Below are positions 1 through 7,858 of a DNA stretch of 64,000 bases, piece after piece. The notes under the pieces are model-generated. The model was not told the origin of the DNA. It worked only from the letters and a program-made list of their open reading frames with translations, and searched no databases. The DNA is from Flavobacteriales bacterium (lineage in GTDB: Bacteria; Bacteroidota; Bacteroidia; NS11-12g; UBA9320). The stretch is from positions 51,103-115,102 of the forward strand of contig JACJZW010000010.1 of NCBI GenBank assembly GCA_020635355.1. Direction: 5' to 3'. The translations under genes and the position numbers were made by a program. The stretch's first letter is position 1, and each line of letters begins with the position of its first letter.

Positions 1-1
1 C

Positions 2-2347
2 CCGGTAGCCATGCGGTTTAATGAACTAATGACCGGATCCAAACAAGATGTGGTGTGCAAAATCTTCGGTGAGAATCTAGACACACTCTCGAAATATGCC
101 CGAAGGTTGGGTGATCAAATTGTCCATGTTGATGGAGCGCAGGATTTGTATGTAGAACCGATCGATGGTCTACCGCAGGCCATTATTCGGTACAACCGGA
201 AGGCCATGGCCCAATACGGACTCTCCGTTCAAGAGGTAAACAAGGTTGTAAATACTGCGTTTGCCGGTGAACGAGCCGGATTGGTTTTTGAAGACGAAAA
301 GCGATTTGATCTAGTGGTTCGTTTGGCAGACGAGGTACGAAGCAATTTGGACGACATCCGAAATGTGTTGATTCCAACCGAATCCGGCACCCAGATTCCG
401 TTGAATCAGGTGGCCAGTGTCCAACTGGAAGAAAGTGTTAATCAAATTCAACGGGATGATGCTAAGCGACGCATTACAGTTGGTTTTAATGTTCGCGGCC
501 GGGATGTTCAGAGCATCGTGAAGGAAGTTCAAAAAAATGTGGATGCGCATTTAAATCTTCCTGCCGGTTACTACGTCACCTATGGTGGTGCGTTTGAAAA
601 CCTGCAAGCGGCTCAGGCCCGATTGAGTATTGCCGTCCCCATTTCCCTACTTCTGATTTTCCTGTTTCTCTACTTCGCTTTCGGCTCCGTAAAACAGGGA
701 TTGCTGATTTATTCCGCCATTCCGTTGTCGGCCATCGGAGGCATTTTATTCCTGGCCCTCCGTGGATTGCCGTTTAGCATTAGTGCCGGAGTGGGATTCA
801 TTGCCTTGTTTGGTGTAGCGGTGTTAAACGGTATTGTTTTGCTGGCGGAGTTCAATCGCATAAAACAATCCGGCATCCATGATCCTCGGGAAATCGTTTT
901 GGAAGGAACCCGTCACCGACTGCGCCCGGTACTTATGACGGCCTTCGTGGCGTCGTTAGGTTTTCTGCCGATGGCGATTAGCACGGGAGCCGGGGCCGAA
1001 GTTCAACGTCCTCTAGCTACGGTGGTGATCGGTGGTTTGTTGATTGCCACCTTCCTAACCCTCTTCGTCCTGCCAACACTTTATATCCTCTTTGAAACGA
1101 TGGGAAAACGAAAATCGATGCCGCCAACAGCAATCCTTTTTGCCGTGATTGGGTTGAGTTTTCTCGGAACCAGCCACACATCGGCACAAACCCGAATCAG
1201 CTATCAATCTGCTCTCGATACAGCTGTTAAAAACAACTATCAGATCCAAAATGCCCGCCTGCTTTCCACCTATCAGGAAAAACTGAAGGCATCGGCCATA
1301 GACCTACCTGCCACACAAATTTCGGGTGATTACGGACGATTCAATTCCAACTATACCGACAATGGCGTGGGGCTTTCACAAGCCTTCCAATTTCCAACCG
1401 TTTACCTCCGCCAGCAGGCGCAGCTCAATCTGCAATATGCTGCAAGCAAGTCGATGGTGCGTGTACAAGAAGCCGAGTTAAAAAAGGAAGTTGGCGAATC
1501 GTACTACACCTTGTGGTGGCTCGAAGAAAGGCGGAATATGTTGGCAAAACGCGATAGCTTAATGGCTGCCTTTCAAGCTAAATCCCAGCTGCGATTTGAG
1601 CAGGGAGAGTCCAATGTATTGGAAAAAACATCAGTAGATCTGCAACGTGGAAGACTCTCCATTGAACGACAATCCATTGAGACCCAGCTGAGTGTAGAAC
1701 AAGTACATTTTCAACTTTTGATGAATTCAGAAGGTCGGTTTCTTCCTCAGTCCTCATCCCCTCAACTTGTTCAAACTTCTTTGGCCGACAGCACCTTAAT
1801 TGACGGGCATCCTCATCTGATATGGCTATCCCAGCAAATTACGCTCGCAGAATCGGCCACTCGTTTGGAACGGGCCAGATTACTCCCTGAGATCGAGTTG
1901 GGTTATTATTCCATGACTATGCAGGGAACCGGTGCCGATAATATGAATTACACGCGCAGCACCCGGTTTAATTCCGTTCAGGGAGGAATTCGGATACCCA
2001 TCTTTTACCAACATCAAAAAGCAAAAATAAAGGCGGCACAAACGGAAGCTCAGATGGCCCTGAATGACTTTGAAGCTGCCAAACATCGTTTGAGCAGTCT
2101 ATATGAATCTGCTCTTCTTCGTCTGCTGAATCAACGACAAACAGTGGACTACTACGAGCAAACTGCGCTACCCCAGGCACAAACCCTTATGAGCGCTGCT
2201 GATGAACAGTTTCGATCCGGTGAAATTGATTACCTGCATTGGTCTGCGCTAATCAATCAGGCGCTGGACATTGAAAACCAATACCTGGATGTGCAATTTG
2301 AGTTAAACCAAACCATTCTTGAAATCAACTACCTCACAAACAATTGA
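2..2347 (+). CDS. CusA/CzcA-type heavy-metal RND efflux pump fused to TolC-like outer-membrane factor (5' partial)
   Basis: The frame is open to the window edge, so the N-terminal part of the pump lies upstream. The first ~365 visible residues are the C-terminal half of an inner-membrane RND heavy-metal/proton antiporter. They contain the sequence MRFNELMTG, a porter subdomain and a membrane bundle beginning near LSIAVPISLLLIF. After KRKSMPP comes a signal-like hydrophobic stretch ending in TSAQ. It is followed by ~380 residues of TolC/OEP family with coiled-coil helices and a duplicated OEP pattern. Pump-OEP fusions are known in Bacteroidota CusA homologues. The adaptor gene follows within 5 bp, so this is a tripartite metal efflux system, probably for Cu/Ag or Zn/Co/Cd. 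The metal cannot be told from the visible part. Confidence 0.93.
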   Translation, partial: PVAMRFNELMTGSKQDVVCKIFGENLDTLSKYARRLGDQIVHVDGAQDLYVEPIDGLPQAIIRYNRKAMAQYGLSVQEVNKVVNTAFAGERAGLVFEDEKRFDLVVRLADEVRSNLDDIRNVLIPTESGTQIPLNQVASVQLEESVNQIQRDDAKRRITVGFNVRGRDVQSIVKEVQKNVDAHLNLPAGYYVTYGGAFENLQAAQARLSIAVPISLLLIFLFLYFAFGSVKQGLLIYSAIPLSAIGGILFLALRGLPFSISAGVGFIALFGVAVLNGIVLLAEFNRIKQSGIHDPREIVLEGTRHRLRPVLMTAFVASLGFLPMAISTGAGAEVQRPLATVVIGGLLIATFLTLFVLPTLYILFETMGKRKSMPPTAILFAVIGLSFLGTSHTSAQTRISYQSALDTAVKNNYQIQNARLLSTYQEKLKASAIDLPATQISGDYGRFNSNYTDNGVGLSQAFQFPTVYLRQQAQLNLQYAASKSMVRVQEAELKKEVGESYYTLWWLEERRNMLAKRDSLMAAFQAKSQLRFEQGESNVLEKTSVDLQRGRLSIERQSIETQLSVEQVHFQLLMNSEGRFLPQSSSPQLVQTSLADSTLIDGHPHLIWLSQQITLAESATRLERARLLPEIELGYYSMTMQGTGADNMNYTRSTRFNSVQGGIRIPIFYQHQKAKIKAAQTEAQMALNDFEAAKHRLSSLYESALLRLLNQRQTVDYYEQTALPQAQTLMSAADEQFRSGEIDYLHWSALINQALDIENQYLDVQFELNQTILEINYLTNN

Positions 2348-2352
2348 ATCCA

Positions 2353-3489
2353 ATGAAAACCCTTCCTATACTTATCATCCCTGTATTCCTCCTATTTTCC
2401 TGCACGTCTTCGGATACCAACCAACCGGCAGAAGGAGAAATGACCTCTAACACCATTACACTCACGGATGCCCAACGTAAAAATGCCGACATCCAAACGG
2501 AAGTGCTCCAACGTCAGACACTTTCAAGCATTTTGCATGTAAATGGCGTGATAGATGTTCCACCCCAAAATATGGTGAGTATTTCTGCTCCGTTGGGCGG
2601 TTATCTTCGTCAAACCAACCTGTTACCAGGCATGCATCTGCGCAAAGGTGAACGCATCGCGATGTTGGAAGATCCACAGTACATCAGCTTGCAGCAGGAT
2701 TACCTTACGGCCAAAAACGAGCAGGTCTATCTGGAACACGAATTTGAACGACAAGAGGTTTTAAATCGTCAAAAAGCTACGAGTGACAAGGTCTTTCAAC
2801 AAGCCAGGCGCAATGTGGAATCCGGTCGGATACATGTAAAATCACTAGCAGAAAAACTTCGATTGATTGGTTTAAACCCGGAAAATCTAACAACAGAAAA
2901 ACTCTCTCGTCAAGTGTATCTGCATTCACCCATTGACGGGTATGTTTCTTCCGTGAATGTGAATATTGGCAAGTACGTAACTCCTTCTGACATCCTTTTT
3001 GAGCTGGTAAATCCAACCGATATTCATTTGGCTCTGGATGTGTTTGAGAAAGATATTCATCAACTATTTATTGGTCAGAAGTTAGTGGCCTATACCAACA
3101 ATCAACCCAACCTGAAATATCCATGTGAGATCATTCTGATTGGAAAAAATTTAGGCAAGGAACGAAGTGTTGAGGTGCATTGTCACTTTGATAAGTACGA
3201 CAAATCCTTAATTCCCGGAATGTTTATGAATGCCGATATTGAAATCGAAAGCACGAACCAACTTGTGATTGTATCCGATGCGTTGGTGCATTATGAAGGA
3301 CAGGATTATGTGTTTTATACCGACAGCTCAGCCCAACAGCAGTATTCCATGGTTAAAGTTGATGTTGGGAATTCCGAAAATGGAATGAGTCAAATTTCCT
3401 TTGATCCGGCCTTTGACCCAACCGATAAGCAATTTGTGACGCATGGCGCGTATACGTTATTAATGGCGATGAAGAATGTGGAAGAGTGA
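2353..3489 (+). CDS. RND efflux periplasmic adaptor subunit, lipoprotein (CusB/CzcB/HlyD family)
   Basis: This is the membrane-fusion protein linking the upstream RND pump to its outer-membrane channel. A short signal peptide ends in the lipobox LLFSC, so it is a lipoprotein anchored at Cys18. The rest follows the MFP plan: beta-barrel start (ILHVNGVIDVPPQ), lipoyl half-motif (APLGGYLRQTNLLPGMHLRKG), helical hairpin (~100-170), second lipoyl half (HSPIDGYVSSVNVNIGKYV) and C-terminal barrel. The ATG at 2353 is preferred over an in-frame TTG at 2344 because it starts directly at the basic signal-peptide residue. It lies 5 bp after the pump stop, so the two are co-transcribed. Confidence 0.93.
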   Translation: MKTLPILIIPVFLLFSCTSSDTNQPAEGEMTSNTITLTDAQRKNADIQTEVLQRQTLSSILHVNGVIDVPPQNMVSISAPLGGYLRQTNLLPGMHLRKGERIAMLEDPQYISLQQDYLTAKNEQVYLEHEFERQEVLNRQKATSDKVFQQARRNVESGRIHVKSLAEKLRLIGLNPENLTTEKLSRQVYLHSPIDGYVSSVNVNIGKYVTPSDILFELVNPTDIHLALDVFEKDIHQLFIGQKLVAYTNNQPNLKYPCEIILIGKNLGKERSVEVHCHFDKYDKSLIPGMFMNADIEIESTNQLVIVSDALVHYEGQDYVFYTDSSAQQQYSMVKVDVGNSENGMSQISFDPAFDPTDKQFVTHGAYTLLMAMKNVEE

Positions 3490-3678
3490 TTTGGGACGAA
3501 GAGGTGATAACGAAGAACGAATAGCGTTTTAAGGATTTAATGAAGATTAATGGACCAACTCAACACTCTGATCTAAATAATCTATTCACTCAGAGGCGTC
3601 TCACATTCCCCATCCCTCATTCCTTAGACCACCGGAGCTTCAGCGAAGGTGGTATAACTCTGATCTCAAAACTCTGAT
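3490..3678. repeat. Intergenic repeat cluster between efflux operon and fdhD
   Basis: The spacer between two convergent genes has no ORF of note. It holds three copies of ACTCTGATCT (near 3558, 3657 and 3669), a short run of the GGGATGAGG family in reverse orientation (3607-3629) and a CCACC/GGTGG-bounded hairpin-like segment (3631-3654). The same hairpin segment recurs in the modular repeats near 7.6, 32.2 and 32.4 kb. No clear rho-independent terminator is visible. Confidence 0.6.
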
Positions 3679-4485
3679 CTATCTGACTTGTATTCGTTCC
3701 GGATGGGCGTAGGCTGTGAGATGTTCACCCCGACAAAATCCCAACAGCGTTAAACCACATTCCTGGGATGTTTGAACCGCCAGACTCGATGGAGCGGAAA
3801 TGGCAGCCAGAACCGGAACTCTAGCCCGATGCGCCTTGGATATAATTTCAAATGATACGCGTCCGGATACCAACAGGCATTTGGCATTGGAGAGCAAATC
3901 GTTATTTAAACAGTATCCAATAACCTTGTCCACCGCGTTGTGACGACCGATGTCTTCTTTCAACACCATGAGTTCGGATTGGGCGTTGAACATAGCAGCC
4001 GCATGGCTTCCACCGGATTTCAGGAAGACATCCTGAACGCTGGACATGGCCTCAAACATAGCCGCGATTTGTACGGGGGTAAATTGAACGTCATCGGCAA
4101 TGGGGTCTCCGCAGAGTTCAATGGCCGACAAATCCTCTTTACCACAAATACCACAGGAGGAAACGGAGGTCAGACTTCGCTTGGAATCCGCACCGGGGGC
4201 TTTTTCCTCATCTGACAGCAGCACATTTACAACCGATGGTATTCCGTCTTCTCCCAACTCCATCGTTTGATATCGAAATGGCCCTTGAAGATTCTCGTAG
4301 GCATTTTCAGCGTAAAGGAGTCCGCGCACCAAATCCCGCTCCGATCCGGGTGTCCGCATGGTCACCGAAAACGGCTCATGGTTCACCAGAATTTGTAAGG
4401 CTGCTTCGTTTGTGAGCGTATCTTCCACACGCCAGTTCGTATTGGCGCTAAACTTTACGGCGATAAACTTGGAGACAAGCGGCAT
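3679..4485 (-). CDS. fdhD: Formate dehydrogenase accessory sulfurtransferase FdhD
   Basis: FdhD carries sulfur from the cysteine desulfurase IscS to the molybdenum cofactor of formate dehydrogenase. It is cytoplasmic. The 268-residue protein is full length for the family and has the hallmark CGIC motif (Cys111 and Cys114), the persulfide-carrying cysteines. It also has the conserved C-terminal core around SGRVSFEIISKAHRARVP and GFCRG. The ATG start lies 4 nt after a perfect TACCTTTG promoter box. No formate dehydrogenase structural gene is in this window, so its client must be elsewhere. The next gene on this strand, fhs, also uses formate. Confidence 0.96.
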   Translation of the reverse strand: MPLVSKFIAVKFSANTNWRVEDTLTNEAALQILVNHEPFSVTMRTPGSERDLVRGLLYAENAYENLQGPFRYQTMELGEDGIPSVVNVLLSDEEKAPGADSKRSLTSVSSCGICGKEDLSAIELCGDPIADDVQFTPVQIAAMFEAMSSVQDVFLKSGGSHAAAMFNAQSELMVLKEDIGRHNAVDKVIGYCLNNDLLSNAKCLLVSGRVSFEIISKAHRARVPVLAAISAPSSLAVQTSQECGLTLLGFCRGEHLTAYAHPERIQVR

Positions 4486-4489
4486 GATT

Positions 4490-4497
4490 CAAAGGTA
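4490..4497 (-). promoter_or_regulatory. -7 promoter box of fdhD (TACCTTTG)
   Basis: A perfect match to the Bacteroidota primary-sigma -7 element TAnnTTTG ends 4 nt before the fdhD ATG. Transcription should start at or beside the start codon (leaderless mRNA). No clear TTG -33 element is seen upstream. Confidence 0.7.
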
Positions 4498-4722
4498 GTT
4501 AATCGCCTGCTAGATGCTCGAGCGGCAGAAACTAAACAACTGAGGCTGGAACAAGGTTGGACTTGGGGAAGGATGATGTTCAGGGTGGTGTTACGAGATC
4601 ATCCTTCACGATGCCGGATCACATACGCCAATTAATGGCGTGGCCTGAATACACGGTGAGCATGTCGATCTGCAGGTTAAACGCTTATCATTGAGTTCAA
4701 CCCGCTTGTTCTTCAAGCTTTT

Positions 4723-4807
4723 CCCGATCTTTCGTCCGGGGAGGGGTGGCTTTGGCCCGGAGTCAACAATGCTATTTCGCGATTCGGGATTCGGGATTCG
4801 GGATTCA
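4723..4807 (+). repeat. Composite dispersed repeat: 38-bp GC-rich block plus GGGATTC run
   Basis: A GC-rich block at 4723-4760 (core GGGGAGGGGTGGCTTT) is followed within ~25 bp by tandem GATTCGG units at 4783-4807. The same block with two to three differences lies inverted at 31758-31794, again next to a GGGATTC run on the same side. Sequence and order are therefore conserved together. Confidence 0.75.
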
Positions 4808-4964
4808 GAATTTGAGATCATCCGCCCGATTAATTCATAAAAGCTTCTGCGACCGCATATTCGTAGTGACGATTGAGCCTTGCTCTAAGATATTTACTCT
4901 AATGAATCGCCTACCAATTCGCTATCTGTCTGACCCAGTCTGAATGGAATAAATTAACCGCTGC

Positions 4965-6632
4965 TTACGACAAACCGGTGATCACCCCATTGCCATCAAT
5001 GGTCATTCCCTCAGACGCAGGAACGGCAGGTAGGCCCGGCATGCGCATCATGTTCCCTAAAATTGGAATGAGAAATCCTGCACCGGCCGCAATTTCAAAT
5101 TCACGTACAGTCACACGGAAGTTGGTTGGTCGGCCAATGAGTTTTTCATTATCCGAAAACGACTTTTGAGTTTTAGCCATGCAAATGGGCAATCCGGACA
5201 ATCCTAATTTATCAATGGTTCGGATGTCTGCTTTTGCTTTGGCTGAGAAGTCGACCCCATCGGCGCCATAGATTTCACGCGCAATGGTTTCAATTTTATC
5301 TTCCACGCTGGAGTTCCAATCATACAATGGTTTAAAGTTGTTGGTACCAGCCTCTATTACGTCAACCACGGCTCGAGCTAAGTCCTGAGTTCCATTTCCA
5401 CCTTCAGCCCATCCTTTACTAAGAACGGCTTTAACACCCAGTGAAGCACATTTTTCAATGACCCAATTCACCTCTTCATCCGAATCACTGTAGAAGTTGT
5501 TTACCGCAACCACTGGAGTGAGACCAAACTTGATGCTGTTCTCGATGTGTTTCTCCAGGTTGGCGAATCCCTTCTGAACGCGTTCCAGACTGGCTTCGTT
5601 ATATTGATCCGGCTGAGCACCACCGTGATGACGAAGGGCACGTATCGTGGCCACCAGCACCAAAGCCTTTGGTTTTAGATTGCCATATCCACACTTAATA
5701 TCAAGGAATTTCTCGGCACCCAAATCTGCGCCAAAGCCCGCTTCGGTAACAACGTAATCGCCCAATGACAATCCCATCTTCGTGGCAATGATGGTATTGG
5801 TTCCTTGAGCGATATTGGCAAATGGTCCACCGTGAATGATGGCCGGATTGCCTTCCAGGGTTTGAACCAAGTTAGGTTTGATGGCATCCTTCAACAGGAT
5901 GGTCATGGCATTCTCGGCATTTAAATCACGGGCGTAAACCGGTTTGCGATCCGTGGTGTACCCCACAAAAATGTTCCCTAGTTTTTCCTTCAAATCGCTA
6001 AGATCCTTGGACATACATAGGATAGCCATAATTTCTGAAGCCGCCGTAATGTTAAATCCATCTTGACGTGGCATACCGTTCCCGGTTCCTCCAAGACCGA
6101 TCACGATGTCCCGAAGTGCCCGATCGTTCATATCGATCACACGTTTCCAGATTACGGTCCGTGGGTCGATGTTCAGACTGCGGGTTTTGCTTTGAATGTT
6201 ATTGTCGATTAGTGCCGCCAACAAATTGTTGGCTTTCTCAATGGCAGCGAAATCGCCGGTAAAGTGTAGGTTGATGTCTTCCATCGGCACCACTTGAGAG
6301 TGACCACCGCCGGCCGCACCTCCCTTGATTCCGAACACGGGCCCGAGTGATGGTTCCCGCAAAACCACAACGCTCTTCTTTCCGATCTTATTCAACCCTT
6401 CATTCAGTCCAATGGAAACAGTGGTTTTCCCCTCACCCGCCGGAGTTGGAGTGAGAGCTGTTACCAGGATAAGATTGCTTCGATCAATTTTTGACTGATC
6501 AATCAAGGTTAACGGAAGTTTTGCCTTGTATTTGCCGTATTGCTCGAGGTTATCAGAATCAACGCCAAGTTTAGCCGCGATATCGTTGATATGCTGCATG
6601 TTGACTGCCTGTGCGATTTCTAAATCTGTCAT
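4965..6632 (-). CDS. fhs: Formate--tetrahydrofolate ligase
   Basis: The enzyme makes 10-formyltetrahydrofolate from formate, ATP and THF in the cytoplasm. It supplies one-carbon units, for example to the PurH reaction encoded later in the window. The 555 residues match the family length. The ATP-binding loop TPAGEGKTT is near residue 70, followed by REPSLGPVFGIKGGAAGGG and a complete C-terminal domain. The ATG at 6632 (MTDLEIAQ) is chosen because the frame stays open a further 59 codons only through a low-complexity repeat that translates as repeated SSLIPHS. That extension is not part of the enzyme. It lies downstream of fdhD on the same strand order but is separated by 479 bp, so probably a separate transcript. 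Confidence 0.97.
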   Translation of the reverse strand: MTDLEIAQAVNMQHINDIAAKLGVDSDNLEQYGKYKAKLPLTLIDQSKIDRSNLILVTALTPTPAGEGKTTVSIGLNEGLNKIGKKSVVVLREPSLGPVFGIKGGAAGGGHSQVVPMEDINLHFTGDFAAIEKANNLLAALIDNNIQSKTRSLNIDPRTVIWKRVIDMNDRALRDIVIGLGGTGNGMPRQDGFNITAASEIMAILCMSKDLSDLKEKLGNIFVGYTTDRKPVYARDLNAENAMTILLKDAIKPNLVQTLEGNPAIIHGGPFANIAQGTNTIIATKMGLSLGDYVVTEAGFGADLGAEKFLDIKCGYGNLKPKALVLVATIRALRHHGGAQPDQYNEASLERVQKGFANLEKHIENSIKFGLTPVVAVNNFYSDSDEEVNWVIEKCASLGVKAVLSKGWAEGGNGTQDLARAVVDVIEAGTNNFKPLYDWNSSVEDKIETIAREIYGADGVDFSAKAKADIRTIDKLGLSGLPICMAKTQKSFSDNEKLIGRPTNFRVTVREFEIAAGAGFLIPILGNMMRMPGLPAVPASEGMTIDGNGVITGLS

Positions 6633-6775
6633 GTTTTGAAATTTGGTCACGAATATATTCTTTACGGCGTAATGGACGATTGATCTGAAAAGATTGTAGG
6701 GGAATGAGGGAGGGGGAATGAGGAATGAGGAATGAGGGATGAGGGATGAGGAATGAGGGATGAGGGATGAGGTTT
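6633..6775. repeat. GGAATGAGG/GGGATGAGG low-complexity repeat upstream of fhs
   Basis: Positions ~6703-6772 hold about ten degenerate 7-8 bp units (GGAATGA, GGGATGA). On the minus strand they are stop-free and give the false N-terminal extension of fhs. The same family occurs at 15905-15972, 26020-26056 and 32418-32465. The 70 bp next to fhs (6633-6702) show no recognised promoter match. Confidence 0.75.
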
Positions 6776-7024
6776 GTGCGTCTTGTTTCGGGAACATCGG
6801 TAGTTCCAATTAGGAGCGAGAATGAAAAATGGTTGGCCTCTGGTACAATAATGCACACCGCTGAGCATGTTTCCCCAACGTTTGCCACCGATTCAGAAAA
6901 AAATGGTAGGGACGCATTTACCCCTACCCCGATGAAAGTTAATCATTCCGATCCAAACTTCTCTTATCGTTTGGTAAATACGAAAGACGTTGGGGTCTTT
7001 TTAGGTATGGGGGATGGAGATTGA
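6776..7024 (+). repeat. Solitary copy of the 257-bp intergenic repeat
   Basis: This segment aligns without gaps over long stretches to the tandem array at 16.0-16.75 kb. Shared landmarks are GGAACATCGGTAGTTCC, CACACCGCTGAGCAT, TTTCCCCAACGTTTGCCACC and GTAGGGACGCA. It can be read as an 85-codon frame, but differences from the 16.6 kb copy fall on all codon positions, which argues against coding. Confidence 0.8.
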
Positions 7025-7099
7025 GGTAAGAGTAGAGGGAACTCAAATAAGAAGGTGGTGCAACATTCGGCGCGATTTCTGTATCTAACCAACGAAAAC

Positions 7100-7107
7100 T
7101 ACCTTTA
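7100..7107 (+). promoter_or_regulatory. -7 promoter box of the DUF1573 gene (TACCTTTA)
   Basis: Seven of eight positions match TAnnTTTG. The box ends 4 nt before the GTG start at 7112, the same leaderless layout as fdhD, ribBA and rocD. Confidence 0.55.
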
Positions 7108-7111
7108 CAAC

Positions 7112-7522
7112 GTGAAAGCATTCTTAGTTTCCTTATTCGTGTTGATTACCGCTCAGGTATCGGCTCAGGCGGTCATGACATTTGACACCACGCGCTACGA
7201 TTTCGGTACTGTCAAGGCCGGCGACAAAGCCGAGTACACCTTCCAGTTCACCAATACCGGAACGTCCGACATCATCATTAAGGAGGTAAAAACCACTTGC
7301 TTCTGTACGGCTTCTAAGTGGCCGGCAAAGGCCATCAAACCCGGAGAGCGTGGATCTATATTCGTTGAGTTCGACACAAAAGACAAAAACGGCCCGTACG
7401 CCAAAGGCGTTAATGTGTATTCCAATGCCGGTGAGAGTAATCTCATTATCTTCATTGAGGTAGATGGTGTGGAAGAACCGCCACAGGAACCGGATGATTC
7501 GGATCACGATCACGATCATTGA
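7112..7522 (+). CDS. DUF1573 domain-containing exported protein
   Basis: A small exported protein of 136 residues. A signal peptide (AFLVSLFVLITAQVSAQA) is followed by one DUF1573 domain, an immunoglobulin-like fold common in Bacteroidota. It has the typical DFGTVKAGDKAEYTF and FTNTGTSDIIIKEVKTTCFCT patterns. The GTG at 7112 gives a proper signal peptide and sits 4 nt after a promoter box; a longer frame from 7055 does not. The C-terminus is acidic and histidine-rich (DDSDHDHDH), which could bind divalent metal, but this is only suggested by composition. Biochemical role unknown. Confidence 0.85.
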   Translation: MKAFLVSLFVLITAQVSAQAVMTFDTTRYDFGTVKAGDKAEYTFQFTNTGTSDIIIKEVKTTCFCTASKWPAKAIKPGERGSIFVEFDTKDKNGPYAKGVNVYSNAGESNLIIFIEVDGVEEPPQEPDDSDHDHDH

Positions 7523-7740
7523 TTCGGGATTCGGAATTCGGGATTCGGAATTCGGGATCCGGAATTCGGGATTCGGAATGTTTTACACATCCACCCTTGC
7601 TGTGCTTCGCGGTTGAAAAATGAGAGTGAAAGATATCTCTCGATCTCTAGTCCTCTATTCTCCTATTTATCTTATAACTATCCATCTTCTGTGAGCAAGA
7701 GCAAATGGATGTGGGATTCGGAATTCGGGAGTACGAATTA
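7523..7740 (-). repeat. Inverted copy of the modular intergenic repeat
   Basis: Starting at the DUF1573 stop codon, the order is: GGGATTC/GGAATTC run (7521-7580), a segment resembling AAGCGCAGCGA in reverse (7598-7616), GAGAGTGA (7621-7628), the CTAGTCCTCTATTC family (7647-7665), GAGCAAGAGCAAATGGA (7693-7709) and a second GGATTCGGAATTC run (7713-7729). Read on the minus strand, this is the same module order as the three units at 31.97-32.47 kb. Confidence 0.7.
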
Positions 7741-7779
7741 CGGAGTGCGGATTACTGAGTAGTAATTTCGCTAACCGTT

Positions 7780-7858
7780 TATCCTGACCGAGTGAAGCGA
7801 GCGTCACGGGCTAACTGCTAACTTAGCTTTTAGCTCTTAGCATTTAGTTCTTAGCCAT
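7780..7858 (+). repeat. Composite repeat: CCTGACCGAGTG...GGGCTA block plus TTAGCTTTTAG run
   Basis: A ~30-bp block (7783-7813, containing GACCGAGTGAAGCGAGCGTC) is followed by TAGCTTTTAGCTCTTAG-type units. The same two parts appear inverted at 45200-45298, in the same relative order. The run reaches the end of the CDF gene on the opposite strand. Confidence 0.75.

Larger units (their letters stand above)
4486..4964. other. Non-coding spacer fdhD-fhs
   Basis: This 479-bp spacer contains the fdhD promoter, a perfect 6-bp inverted repeat with a 5-nt loop (ACGCCA 4625-4630 / TGGCGT 4636-4641), and the composite repeat described separately at 4723-4807. Short open frames in it overlap the repeats and have no recognisable product. 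The last ~150 bp show nothing identifiable. Confidence 0.55.

Noticed and set aside
4606..4943. Two short open frames on opposite strands in the fdhD-fhs spacer
   Set aside because: Both run through the GGGATTC repeat, and neither has recognisable domains or a promoter-start arrangement.
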